A stretch of 64,000 nucleotides of DNA from Sebastes aleutianus (lineage: Eukaryota; Chordata; Actinopteri; Perciformes; Sebastidae), in assembly GCA_916700875.1 (NCBI GenBank), contig CAKAKS010000001.1:13951741-14015740 (forward strand), written 5' to 3'. A program made the translations under genes and the position numbers. Positions within the stretch are counted from its first letter, which is position 1. Each line of letters opens with the position of its first letter. Of the stretch, positions 25,806 through 37,109 are shown in pieces. The notes under the pieces were generated by a model that ran no database searches, was not told the origin of the DNA, and saw only the letters and a program-made list of their open reading frames with translations.

Positions 25806-26285
25806 TCATGGGATATTAAAGCTTCTAAAATTAAAAAGCTTTGAGGGCAAGTTGGAAATGAAATTTGAAGTCTATATTTAAATTCCCAAATTTGCACAGT
25901 TTCAGTCCCGCAGGGCTGCAGCTCGCTCCGAGATGATTCATCAGCATGTTCCATATTTAATCGTCCACATTTGTAATGAGAAAACATTTAATAATATCTG
26001 TAAACAACAAGTAACTACATAATGTGTCCGGATTCATTTCTTATATTCTCTTTATTCTGTTTATTACTGTCATTGTTGTGATTCTAAATTGTTTATTTGA
26101 CCTTACTTAATATTTTAGTGCTTTTTTTATGATTTATATTAAGTTTACTTTTCAGAGTTTGATTATTTTTAAATTGGAATTTGTGTTGCATCTTAAATAT
26201 TAATATCTGTACTACACCACACAGCAGTAGCATGAGTAGGCAGGTGAAACTTCTAATTCATTTAACCCTTGTATTACTACTCCAA

Positions 26286-26510
26286 CTTAATCTCATGGGA
26301 AAGGAAAACCTTTTAAGCACATTTCTGCATGTCATGATAACACATTTTAGGCTTTTTGCGTGTCATTTCACGCCATGTCATCAACGTTATGTTTAGGCAA
26401 CAAAACCACTTACTTAGGTTTAGGAAAAACATCATGATTGGGCTTAAATTAAGCATTATTACATTAATACCGGTCTCCTGGTTGAAAGTCCTGTGTTTCT
26501 TTTATAAATT
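26286..26510 (+). mobile_element. Modular TIR element fragment
   Basis: AATCTCATGGGAAAGGAAAA, then TTAGGCTTTTTGCGTGTCAT, then TTTAGGCAACAAAACCACTT and CTTAGGTTTAGGAAAAACAT, then CCGGTCTCCTGGTTGAAAGT. Same module order as other copies, with the right end lost. Confidence 0.6.
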
Positions 26511-26514
26511 TATA

Positions 26515-29500
26515 CAGAACTAAAGCATGTAACTCATTATTAAAATGTATATTCTTTCATCCTAGGTTGTGAATTGAGTAATTAAACTCTAAGAATTAAA
26601 GTCATTTCTCTGCTCAAATCTGTCATTTCTTGTATCGGTATAGCTTTTAAATGAATGACAAGTGAATTCAAGATATGACAAGTATCAAGGTTAAACAACA
26701 AAAAAAAAAACAGGACCTGATTCTCATAAACTCGCTGCCAAAAGCAAATTCTACAGGAGAAGGAAATGTCCCCAAACAAGTTTCACTCAATAACAGTTTT
26801 TACATTTTAACAATGCTGAAGTCTGGCAGGATGACGTATGGTACTGAACAAACAGGAGGATCATTAAGCTGATTGTCTGTACGAAAACACTTTAAGTGAA
26901 ATTAGAAAACGTCTCTTCCCTCTGTCTCTCCCTCTTTCTCTCTCTAAACTGCTTCAAAACAACAACAAAACAGAGTTACACATCTGTCTTGTGTTGCTGT
27001 CCGACTCCACTTTAATTACAGAAATGTACTGTAGCGCCAAACATTTCCAGGAATTCACTTTCTGCGTAACTGAGTTACAACGCTGAGGGCGCATTGATAA
27101 TATACTCTGTTATTTATGGTGCAAATCTGTCTCTGTCTGCTAATCAATAATGTATTATCATACATCAAGTTTTGGAAATGAACCTGCCCAGAAGTTAATT
27201 ATTGTAGAGATGGTAGCGAACTCCACCAGAGCAGTCGATGGTTTTTCATTAGAGGAGTTGGGAGATTGATCACAGAAAAATATATATATATGTGTTATGA
27301 TTTGTTATGATGGGAGATGTGAGTGATAAATATCGTCCGGGCACCTGCAGAACAAATGAAACAGCCCGTGGGCAGCTTCATAAATAACACAGTCGCTTTA
27401 ATTTGGCTGAACCAGGAGTGTATGCTAACTGACACTGGATGATTTCTGAGAGGGGCAGCTGGCAGAGGAGTGTGCTGAGCTCTCCACCTTCCTGTAGAGT
27501 CCTTCAGCAGCACTATAAATCCCAGCCAGCTCCAGAGGCTCCGTTCTGGAGCTGACCCTGATCCCTGAACTCTGACCCCTGACTTTTGTTTTTCTCTCTG
27601 GAGATCAGAAGAACATTACTAGTTTGAATAATCAATCGAGAAAGTCTTCTAATGCTTTTTGTTCACTGCCCACAAACTAAAAACTCCCTTTATCATCCTG
27701 TTATCATCAACCTGGGATGCTCAATACACTTTAATTGCCATTATCTAATGAAAGGAGTTACTGTTTTTGTTTGACCAACTTTCCCTCACTTTTCCTGCTG
27801 CTATACATGCATTCATTATTTTGTAACTTTCCCAGAAAGCCATTTAACAACAACATATAGCAGCATTAAATGTAGCTACATATTATTATCATGCATGTCA
27901 CTCAACATGTTGCATGTCTTGTGCATGGGCTGCATTGCATTCTGGTCTTTTAGGAGCTGCTGACTGTAGTAAAATATTTGTTTGCCATATTCGAGAAAAG
28001 AAACAGGTTGTTGTTTCTAATGAATAGATCAGTTGTGGTTGCTGATTAGGGCTGTATCATGATGATATAGACATAAATTAATTATAAATTCAGTTGTCCA
28101 AATGAATGACTCAAGCAAGATATAAGATATTAATAAGATCACAAAAAAAGAAAGAAGTCAAGACAGTCAAGTCTCAGGTCTTCAGTTTTGTGACTCGACT
28201 CACAATAACTGTGATATTATAAAAAGCAGCAACAGTGCTCTGTGTTCCCCAGTGAAAAAAACAAAAAACACCAGAGAAACACCTTTTTTTCACATTCAGG
28301 TTTGACCTTGTGCTTCACAAAAACAAGCCAGAACAGAGGCTCTTTTCTTTTTCATTATGTTCGAGGTCGAACTTACAATCTGGTTGTAGCAAAACAGAGG
28401 CAAGCCTGAGACGTGACCATAAATACTGATGACAGCCAACACTGAGTCACAACACTTATCCAGCTAATGAATGCGCACAGTTGGAAATGTTACACCAGAG
28501 TGAAATATCACTCAAAGGTAACATGACATTCCAGTAAGTCATTCTGTTTTTTGTCTGACTGTCTACGTGGAGGCTAACCTTTTATTTAATGAACAAACCG
28601 CCGGGACCTTCAGTCGTTTCTAAGTCACTCTGTTCTCTGTAAAAAGTCAATTGTGTTCCAGGTTCAATCCTGCCGGTTCAGGATAAGGACTTTTATTTAA
28701 TATCAAGACTCAACAGCGTCTGACATCCAGGGCTTCTTTATTTGAAATAATTTAGGAAAGCAGACGAATGACCTTCTCTAAATCGCCAAATTTCAACATC
28801 AATTTATTTCACGAACTGGTAGAGTCGGATTTAATTTACCCTGTGATGTGAAGACGTGTGTGTGTTTCCAGTGTAGCGGTGTGTAGAGAGCCCCACATGC
28901 AGCTGCGTTTTCAAGGCCAGCTCAAGGTTACCTTCTAGCAGCCGACAGGTAAACGACTACCGACACAACTGAATATTCACCCTGCTGATAGAGATTACAG
29001 ATTACATCGTCCCTATAGATCGTGCATACATTTTCCCCTTGAACAGATACTTGATGGTGTTGCACTTTAAGATCTGCGCCCATATTCCAAGCCCAGAGGT
29101 GAAATGTTTCGATTACGTGTTTATATGGACCGCTCGCTGTTTCCACTTGAGAGAATAAAGACTTTTATTGAATATAGAAATCCATAAAGGAAAAGGTCAC
29201 TCTCTATACATACTGTATTGTTCGGATGAAGATGAATACTGAGGGGGCTGTTGTATGCTTGCGTGCATAGTAACGATCTGTGCAAGCACCCAGAAATGAG
29301 AGGGGCAATCAATCTGCGTTATCACAGGGATGTGAAATGAACAAAGCACCTGATATAAAGAGGAAAGGAACGTTTGTTTTATTTCTGCGGCGAAGCTGAG
29401 CTCTCGGAAACCTGGAGAAGATGCTTTATTTGTTGCGGTTGCACTGCGACAAACGAAGCTGCAAAAACACACAGAGTCTCGACGTAAATCACCTCCGATG

Positions 29501-30455
29501 GCGGGTTTTAAAATGAAGAAATAAAGTCTTCTCTTTTTCCACTTCTGCACAACCGTGAGATAATAAATTCAGTCCATAATTGGATCTAAATCAATGAATA
29601 TAAATTTCCCCCAAGAGGAATTTGTGGCAAACCGTACATATGCTCCAGTTTTAGCATCAACCTCTTTTGTCTGAAAAAAACACATCATATACATATATAC
29701 ATGTACACACACATCTGGAAACATCCAGGCAAACACACATCATGTTGCAGAGGAGAGCTTTCCACAAAGCTTCCTGTACTAACTTAAAAAAAAATTCTGC
29801 TGTTCCTACAACAACCTCCAGCCCGGCAGAAAAGCAATACGGCAGACATGTCACTGGCTGTTCAAGGGCCTGTCAATCATCTTGACTGACTGATTGGTAT
29901 TCCCTGACGGTCATGGCTTGTGCGTTGGCATTCTCTAAACGCAACGCTGGCCGGTTTGATTAATCATTCCTGCCTGAGCGGTCGATAAAAACAGACGATG
30001 TGCTCGAGGACTGAGGAGCACGTTGTGCACCTCCAATCTGTTCCTGTGCTTTGATTCTGGCTCAGATAAGGACGGTGAAATCGTATTATAGAATTATATA
30101 CAGTAACAATGTCTAAGTCAACGATACTGGGGTTCTGAGCTCATCAGAAGCTGAACGTATCATCACTGATATTTCCTTGTTTAGTCAGCTTGTTAGCCAT
30201 GTACCTACTTGCCTGTTTAGCTCACTGTCTGGTGTCCAAGATGACTTCCTAGTTCACTCATTCACTGTTCCTTAAAGATTTAGGGTACTGTGATTTATAC
30301 TGTGATTTATACGTCTATCAAAGGCAAAGCATGCTTTGCAGGATTGTTAGCAAAAAGTAATGCACATACTATGGGCCAGTAGTCACCAACTTAAATGTCA
30401 CTTTGCTTGAGAGCTGAAATCTACCAACAAATACAATGCATTTCCTGTTGCTTTG
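26515..30455 (-). other. Intron 1 segment with candidate conserved blocks
   Basis: No gene. 27020-27560 and 28780-29260 are repeat-free, of balanced composition, and rich in TAAT/ATTA words. 29690-29735 has a short CA-rich stretch. Regulatory function not established. Confidence 0.35.
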
Positions 30456-30464
30456 CATTAAAAC

Positions 30465-31082
30465 AAGGGCTGTCAATTCATTAAAATATTAAATCGTGAT
30501 TAATCGCAAATTAATCACACATTTTTTATCTGTTCAAAATGTACCTTAAAGGGAGATTTGACAAGTATTTAATACTCTTATTAACATGGGAGTGGACAAA
30601 TATGCTGCTTTATGCTGTATGTATATACTGTATATATTATTGGAAATCAATTAACAACACAAAACAATGACAAATATTGAAACCCTCACAGGTACTGCAT
30701 TTAGTGTAAAAACTATGCTCAAATCATAACGTGGCAAACTCAATCCCAACAGGCAACAACAGCTGTCAGTGTGTCAGTGTGCTGACTTGACTATGACTTG
30801 CAAGGGACCTCATTGAAAATGGCCATGACAGTTTTTCCCTCAACAAAATTTAGCACAAGTTTGGAGCGTTATTTAACCTCTTTCGCGACAAGCTAGTATA
30901 ACATGGATGGTACCAATTGATTCCTTATGTTTTCTAGTTTTATTTGATACCAGTATATCCACTCTAGCTTTAAAACTGAGCCCGCTAGAAATCGTAAGTT
31001 GCGTTAATGTGTTAAAGAAATTAATTGTGTTAAAACTAATTTGCATTAACACGTTATTATTGCATTAACTTTGACAGCCCTA
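30465..31082. mobile_element. Non-autonomous hAT element with 8-bp target duplication
   Basis: The ends are [A/T]AGGGCTGTCAA and TTGACAGCCCTA. They are flanked by perfect 8-bp direct repeats ATTAAAAC at 30457-30464 and 31083-31090. The 8-bp duplication and short CAGGGCTGTCAA-like TIR are hAT hallmarks. The interior near each end carries TTAATCGCAAATTAATC and GCGTTAATGTGTTAA words. No transposase frame. Confidence 0.9.
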
Positions 31083-31094
31083 ATTAAAACAATT

Positions 31095-33000
31095 CCTGTT
31101 ATTCACCTCAAAGCTTTTAATGCGAAACAGCAGGAAGTGATTTGAATTAGTAGTCATTTTTAACACATAAGATGCAGTCTGAGTACAGCTCGAGGACAGC
31201 CTCTGACTCAAGAAAATTAACAAATTAGGTTTCAACTGAACCTTTGCTATGGACGCTACATATTTTGTATCATATGAGAATTTTTGAGGTCACTATAGTG
31301 GATGCACTACGTGGATATTCATTGTTCGGCTAACTGAGCTGCTGGTTTGCTAACAGTTCAGGTTAACTGAACTGAATTTTCTCAAGCTCCAACTCAGAGT
31401 ATTGACGATAAATATATCACTTCAGACTATTTACTTTACTTAAATCATTAGTCATTCATCTCATATAACAATTTCTCCCAATAATCTAATGAAAAAAACC
31501 TGCTGAACTGATGAAATTTCACCTTTTCCAAAACAAATTAACTTGCTAGGAAAACTTTAAATAATCAATTGTCTTGTTGGTGCACAGATATGTCTTATTC
31601 TGTCTCAGTTGACATATTGAAAGCTCATTTCTAAAAACAGGAAACCATTTCATCACGTTGGCTAAAAATGTCTCTTGTGTTATGAGATTCAAAGACTGAA
31701 TTTGACACTAACTCTAACACACTATCCTTTACAGGTGTATTTGAGTGATTTGATCTCATATTTGGCCTACTGATTTGGAGTAGCTGCTGCTCTCATCCCC
31801 GGTGATTAGTCTGGTAATGTGACAGCAGAATAAAATAGTTTCTTAGATCATCTAATGCGAGACCGACATAGTAAAGTATTAAGAGTAGGTTTAAGACTTT
31901 GACGCTTATAGGGTGAGATAACCTCTGTAATGATTTGACGCTGAATTGAATTGAAGTTGAATCAAAGAAAGAGGTCAAGGGTCAGTTTCACTTGTTTCTC
32001 TGGTGTTCTTCAAACTGGTGACAGTGTTTTAAAATATGGTTCTTCATAAAGTCATATACCACTTGATAGTTAAGGACTTGAGATATGCTGGAAACAAGGG
32101 AAACTAACTACCTCACCTTCTTTGTACTTTCTCTCATCCATCTTGACAGAATTCACAGATTTAAACCAGAATACCAGATTAAAGGTTTTGTCGAGGGTGA
32201 ACATTATCCTGCAGGTCCAATCTCAATCTAAATTCTCCGCTCTGCTCTCCTGCCTCTTTGATGAATAATAGGAGCGAGGACAGTGGGAGAAGGGAGAGAT
32301 ATGTGCTAGCATTAAATGTGTATTCATCAGGTCTGGCCCCGGCCATTGACAGGCTAATCAATGTTTAGTAATAAGGCTGAATGTGGAATGAGGTGTGGGG
32401 GGTCTGGGTCGGGACGGTGGGGAAAGAGATATCAATTAAGCAGGGAGCTGCGGAGTCCAGGCCCGAGGAGCTGAGATGGCAATATCCCGACTCTGGTTCA
32501 TTAACTAAACAGTGTGTGCTGAATGCAAAAACTCCAGCAGCCGCCCCCTCCAACACCACCAACCATCCCATCTGTAAACGGCTGCCTTATTCAATGGAAA
32601 TGAGGGAGTCGCTGCAGCAGGTAGAAAAACGCCTTTGATAGTCCACATAATGAAATACCTCCAAGGCCGTGCAGGGAAATAATATCCACACACGTGATGC
32701 AATAAAGCGAAACGTGCCGGGTGCCCTGCAGGTTGGAAATGCAAAACAGGACCAAAACACATTACCAAATTATATTGTGAGAGATTTGCATACAATATGC
32801 ATTCAGTGCAAATTGGGAGAAACAGTGGGTAAAAGTAAATAGGCTCATTCCCAGTTGGTTGTTTGTTCCCAATATGGAAAACAGAAAATAATAATTTTGT
32901 TTGTCAAACATCTGGAGGATTTGTAGCAGTGCAGCTTTGCCAACGACGGTTGCAAGTTAAATCTTACACATCAAAAATGATGGATTTGTGTTAGTTTCCT
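31095..33000 (-). other. Intron 1 segment with candidate conserved block
   Basis: 32340-32830 is repeat-free, relatively GC-rich for the intron, with purine/pyrimidine balance and TTCATTAACT, GCATACAATATGCATTC and GATGCAATAAAG words. No frame in it is protein-like. Candidate enhancer by appearance only. Confidence 0.3.
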
Positions 33001-33005
33001 CATAT

Positions 33006-33750
33006 TAACAGTGGTGAACAGAAAGTACAAGTTTATGGTACTTTTCCTTAAGAATTTAAATATCGTACTTGTTGTACTGATTCTGATGGTTTGTGGTTAC
33101 TTTGCAGTTTTTTTTTACATACAAAACATATGATAATTTATAATACTGGTTATTTTATTGGACTCCCAGCACCTTTCCTTCATTATTGTTCCTAGAGGTA
33201 TACAAGTAATGTATTTTTAAAGAAAGTGTAATTTATTTTATTTTATGGTTGTATTTTCTGTATTTAATCATTTCAGTACTATCTGTAGACCAATTTGAAC
33301 CTGGTTACATTAAAGCTTAACTCTATGAAAATTCATCATCAATCATACATTTACTACTCTTGTATTTTCATACAGTTTACCGACTTGCAAGGGACAGATT
33401 TAAAAAAAAAAAAAAAAAGATCAAAATTGATGCATCAGGGCCTGAGAAAATGTGACTTTCACTCCCTATGTGTCACGCACCAAAAACTCTGGATCCTACA
33501 ATTCCCATCATGCATTACAATATTTTATCCTGCCTGTCTGGTAAACACTTACGTCTTTCAAACTCTACAACCCCCATTTTTAGCATTAAAATGCTTCTGA
33601 CGTGTTGATGCATCAGAAATAATGATCCAATAACAAAATATATATTCTAATATAATAACACACTGAAAGGGCCATTCTGCACGCGTACTAGTACTTTTAA
33701 TACTGAATCTTTTACTTAAATAAAGGATCTGAATACTTCTTCCATCCCTC
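33006..33750. mobile_element. Probable DNA element ending in GGAAGAAGTATTCAGATCC
   Basis: The right end on the minus strand reads GGAAGAAGTATTCAGATCCT and TTTAAGTAAAAG, a very common teleost repeat terminus. The left part has AGAAAGTACAAGTTTATGGTAC, similar to the opposite terminus of that family. A 17-base A run lies at about 33402-33418. Confidence 0.5.
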
Positions 33751-34078
33751 CGTGTCAATCATCATGTAAAAATAGAAGTTAGAATGAAATGTTGAGTCTT
33801 TATAAAATTAATAATTCACGTGCTTCCTGAACCCAGAGAGCTCAACAAACCCCAAACCTGCTGCTATAATTCATGATCCCAGGAGAGCGATTTAACGCCT
33901 GTGAAGGGCAGTGACATCTGACGCTTTTCCACTCTTTATTAAATGCATTCACCTTGTTGATGATGCATTTGGCGTCCTATAGTGGCCCGGAGCCAAATAC
34001 CTCCCGAATCTAACTTCCCCTCTACAGATCTATCCACCACAGTCCTCTGATGATGCAAGACATGTCTGCAAAACAACC

Positions 34079-34538
34079 TTAAAGGGGACATATCATGCTC
34101 ATTTCCAGGTTCATACTTGTATTTGGGGTTTCTAGAGCATGTTTACATGCTTTAATGTTAAAAAAAAAACATAATTTTTTTGTCATCCTGTCTGTCTGAA
34201 TATACCCATATTCACTCTCTGACTGAAACGCTCCGTTTTAGCGCCTGTCTCTTTAAGAAGCCCATTCGGCTTTGATTGGCTTGTTAGAAAAAATATGGTG
34301 CTCCTTTGCAAAGGTAGCTCTCAAGCTGTGGGCGATATATTCTGATGAGCCTGCATGTGACATAGGAAGGGGAACCAGATCTGAATGGCTTGTTGAATCA
34401 CAAGACAATCTAGGCAGCCCACACAAACTGACTGGGTTGTCTTATTTCATAGTTTGTTGGTTGGTGGGCACTCCAGATACTAAACTGTACGAAGACAAGC
34501 ACTGAAGAAGTGAGTTTTTCAATATATGCCCCCCTTAA
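34079..34538. mobile_element. 460-bp TIR element (TTAAAGGGGACATATCA ends)
   Basis: TTAAAGGGGACATATCATGC at the left and, reverse complemented, TTAAGGGGGGCATATATTG at the right. The interior CTCCGTTTTAGCGCCTGTCT, CTCTTTAAG is familiar from fish genomes. No transposase. Confidence 0.75.
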
Positions 34539-34544
34539 AAAATC

Positions 34545-36016
34545 ACATGGTATCCTTTCTTTTTGTGGTTTGATTGGCTCAAGTGTCACTTTGTCATTCT
34601 GTCTTTATTCCAACATGTTTTAAAACTGTCCACTAGGCTTAAAAATGTACCCATCAGCCTCTTTTGGTTGAGCTTGAACACTGAGATCAATGACAACGCT
34701 GACAAGCACCAAAATCAACAACCGTTTGACTCTCGATCAACACAAAACCAGCAACTGCCAAATCAGGTCTACGAAACCACCAACTGACGAGACAGCAGCC
34801 ATGTTTCCCTCATTTGACACAAACAAAATGATGTCTGCAGATTCACCTTTTCGGGCAACATCCCCCTTGAGTGTCCAATAGCAGGGCGGCACGCTGCCCC
34901 GCCTACTGCTGCATCACTAACATGAGGTTTTGGTTGCTAGGGGGTTCTGAGTACAGCATGTAAGAGGACCTTGATGAATAGGCAACTTTGGAGGCAGCAG
35001 GGATGAGTAAATGTTGCTTCCAGCACAAAGGGGAAGTGGAGATGACCTCAAAATCAACATGGGTACACCAGGGGGGGAAAAAAAAAAGAAAGTATGCAAA
35101 AATATATGGCTGGCTGCTGCTTCTGGCAAAAGTACTATCTTGAATTATGATGCATATCCGGCAACAAAACAACAACACATGTTTGAATTATGAAAGGAAA
35201 AAGAAATGCATGTTGAACTGATCTGTTGTTCTGTGAATTTAGCTTGACGTACAACCAAGTGCAGCAGCAGCAGAATGAATTGCTGTTAACTGATTAATGG
35301 ATTGCTTGTAATGAAAAAAAAATAAATAACAACCCAGACCTCATAATAAACTGATTGTCTTATTGAACCGGTGGGACAAATGAGATGAGGTTTTTCAAGA
35401 CAGAATGAGACTGTAAATCAGAGAATAATGACATGATTGAAAGTATTCCCATTTTCACTGTTTTTGGATGAAAAAAAACATTAAAGTGGACAGAAAACAC
35501 ATCTACACACTGACTGACATGACCTCCATCATCATCAGTGTGTGTGTGTGTGTGCATTTTCTTATTTGCTATCAACAGCTTAGGAGTCATAAATAAGAGC
35601 ATCATATAAATAAATGCCAACACATGTGGCAACCTTTGAGTCTATACTTTTCTCCATCACATGCCTGTTGACACTCTGTTTGAGAAGCTCATCATAAACG
35701 CTAGTAGTCGCTGTTTTGCTCTCCACACACAATCCTGCTTGGATTCAGTGCGACTTAATTCAATTCCTGACGTGCACACATGAGCAATAACGCACACACA
35801 CACAACCCAAAAGGCAACTTTCACAAGATTCCACGTGGATTCCCCTGTTTCTGCAAGACTTCTTCTGCAGAGAGCTCTAATTCCCATCATGCACGTCCCA
35901 AATGACAGCAAAAGCAATAAAAATGCAAATTTCCCAGTGTTATCAAAAAGCCTCATACAAATTACATACACATCATTATATTCACAAGTGAAGTCCATTT
36001 CATGCCTCTTGCTTAC
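34545..36016 (-). other. Intron 1 segment next to exon 1
   Basis: No additional exon. Short GT run at 35537-35553. Otherwise nothing named. Confidence 0.45.
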
Positions 36017-36087
36017 CTGAAAAACACTACCGTTTCCCACAAATAGATCCCCAGCGCGTTTAGTCGGCACATTTTGGCCAGTCTCAT
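36017..36087 (-). CDS. glra1: glra1 coding exon 1 (signal peptide), glycine receptor alpha-1
   Basis: First coding exon of the alpha-1 subunit of the strychnine-sensitive glycine receptor, a pentameric chloride channel of inhibitory synapses. Read on the minus strand from the ATG at 36072 it gives MCRLNALGIYLWETVVFF plus AG, the first two bases of a serine codon. The LxxYLWETxVFFS pattern is what I know for vertebrate alpha-1 signal peptides. A GTAAGC donor follows at 36016. A second in-frame ATG lies 15 bp upstream at 36087 and would add MRLAK. Both ATGs have A at -3. The 36072 start gives the usual leader length (19 residues to the serine), while 36087 is met first by a scanning ribosome, so the outer limit is given. 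The hydrophobic core LGIYLWETVVFFSLAA crosses the exon junction, and the acidic/basic stretch encoded by exon 2 follows it. The next exon is 27.6 kb downstream. Identity is established from sequence memory, not from a search. Confidence 0.93.
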
Positions 36088-36093
36088 TTTGTT

Positions 36094-36160
36094 TGGAGGG
36101 GGGGTGGTGGTGTTAGGTGGGGTGGGGGGGTAAAGGTGGTTGGGGGGTGGGAGGGGGGGT
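36094..36160 (+). promoter_or_regulatory. G-run tract beside the glra1 start codon
   Basis: Successive runs of 4-7 G on the plus strand with short T/A breaks (GGAGGGGGGGTGG, GGGGTGGGGGGG, GGGGGGTGGGAGGGGGGG). The first run begins 7 bp upstream of the 36087 ATG. The glra1 transcript would carry the C-rich complement. G-quadruplex formation in DNA is plausible from composition but not shown. Confidence 0.5.
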
Positions 36161-36453
36161 CACACTCTTGAGAGGATGAATTCCCCTCCAGAAAAAAAAA
36201 AAAAAATCCTTTAGTGGTGGAAAAGGAGGAGGAAGAGGAGGAAGAGGAGGAGAGGGGAGGGGGGTTTATGGTGATGGTTTATGACCTCCAAGGTGAGCCC
36301 AAAAATGGTCCGCTTTTTTTGCACGCGTGTGTGTTTCCGATCCCGGAGTCTCCGGTACCGAGCTACCGAGGTACCGGGATGCTCATGACCTCACCGGCCA
36401 TGAAATCATGCTTGACGGCGGAAAAAATCCACAAAATCCAGCCCGAAAATGTG

Positions 36454-36474
36454 TTCAGGACCACGGACAGAGGC
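36454..36474 (+). promoter_or_regulatory. RE1/NRSE (REST-binding) element upstream of glra1
   Basis: The left half TTCAGGACC (36454-36462) and right half GGACAGAGGC (36465-36474), with AC between them, match the canonical 21-bp RE1 at 18 of 21 positions with correct half-site spacing. The site is 367 bp upstream of the outer ATG, in inverted orientation to the gene. REST recruits corepressors to silence neuronal genes outside neurons, which suits a neuron-specific glycine receptor. Binding is inferred. Confidence 0.8.
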
Positions 36475-36894
36475 AGGCAGCGACACCGGCGGGTCTGCTG
36501 GGAGGTTTTTGGCTCAAGGGGGAACAGAAGAGGAAGAGGAGGATGAGGAGGAGGAACAGGGGGTGGTTGGGGGTTATCCTCTCACAGGCTGCTGCTAATT
36601 GACACCCAATTACACCCAATTACTCTTAAGTCCAGTCTGTGCGATCCACAGCGCGTAAAGAGGAAATAAGACATATTCCATCAGTGGTGGAGAGAAAAAA
36701 AGAAGAATGCACAGGGCTGCAGTGTCTCACTGTCTCCAGAGGGTCTGTGGCAAACTGTGCATGTGTCATATATATATATTCCCAAATTCCACCAGAGGAG
36801 TGCTTGTTCTGTTCTCTCAGATTTGCAGCTTTTCTCTCACATGCATCCCAGAAGAGGCAGCCGGTGCGTCGCTCTGGAGGATCCGTGCGTAACG

Positions 36895-37004
36895 CTGCTG
36901 CTGCTGCTGCTGCTGCAGCTCAGAGAGGAGAGGAGAGGTCTGCAGGTAGAACAAGTCTGCCTCCTTTTCCTCTTCTCCCTCTCCTTCTTCTTCTTTACCT
37001 CCTC

Positions 37005-37036
<32 letters not shown>

Positions 37037-37109
37037 TCGCTCTCTTCTTTTCCTCGTAAGTGTCTCCCAAGGGCGAGTAGTTGTAGTAGTAGTAGTAGTA
37101 GTAGTAGTA
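36895..37109 (+). repeat. CTG and TAG trinucleotide arrays in the glra1 5' flank
   Basis: (CTG)7 at 36895-36915, (CTG)9 at about 37008-37034 and (TAG)9 at 37083-37109. On the glra1 strand these read CAG and CTA. They create long spurious poly-Leu, poly-Ala and poly-Val frames. Whether they lie in the transcript depends on the unknown start site. Confidence 0.9.

Larger units (their letters stand above)
8381..36016 (-). other. glra1: glra1 intron 1 (27,636 bp)
   Basis: Bounded by the GTAAGC donor at 36016 and the pyrimidine-rich acceptor at 8381, read on the minus strand. No additional exon of a glycine receptor was seen inside. The content is interspersed repeats, listed separately, between blocks of apparently unique sequence. 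Confidence 0.9.

Noticed and set aside
35657..36070. A 137-codon minus-strand frame overlapping glra1 exon 1
   Set aside because: It starts at a GTG in a different frame from the signal peptide and runs through the splice donor into the intron.
36214..36602. 110- and 91-codon plus-strand frames over the RE1 site
   Set aside because: No recognisable domain, opposite strand to glra1, and the N-terminal Glu run is a GAG/GGA simple repeat.
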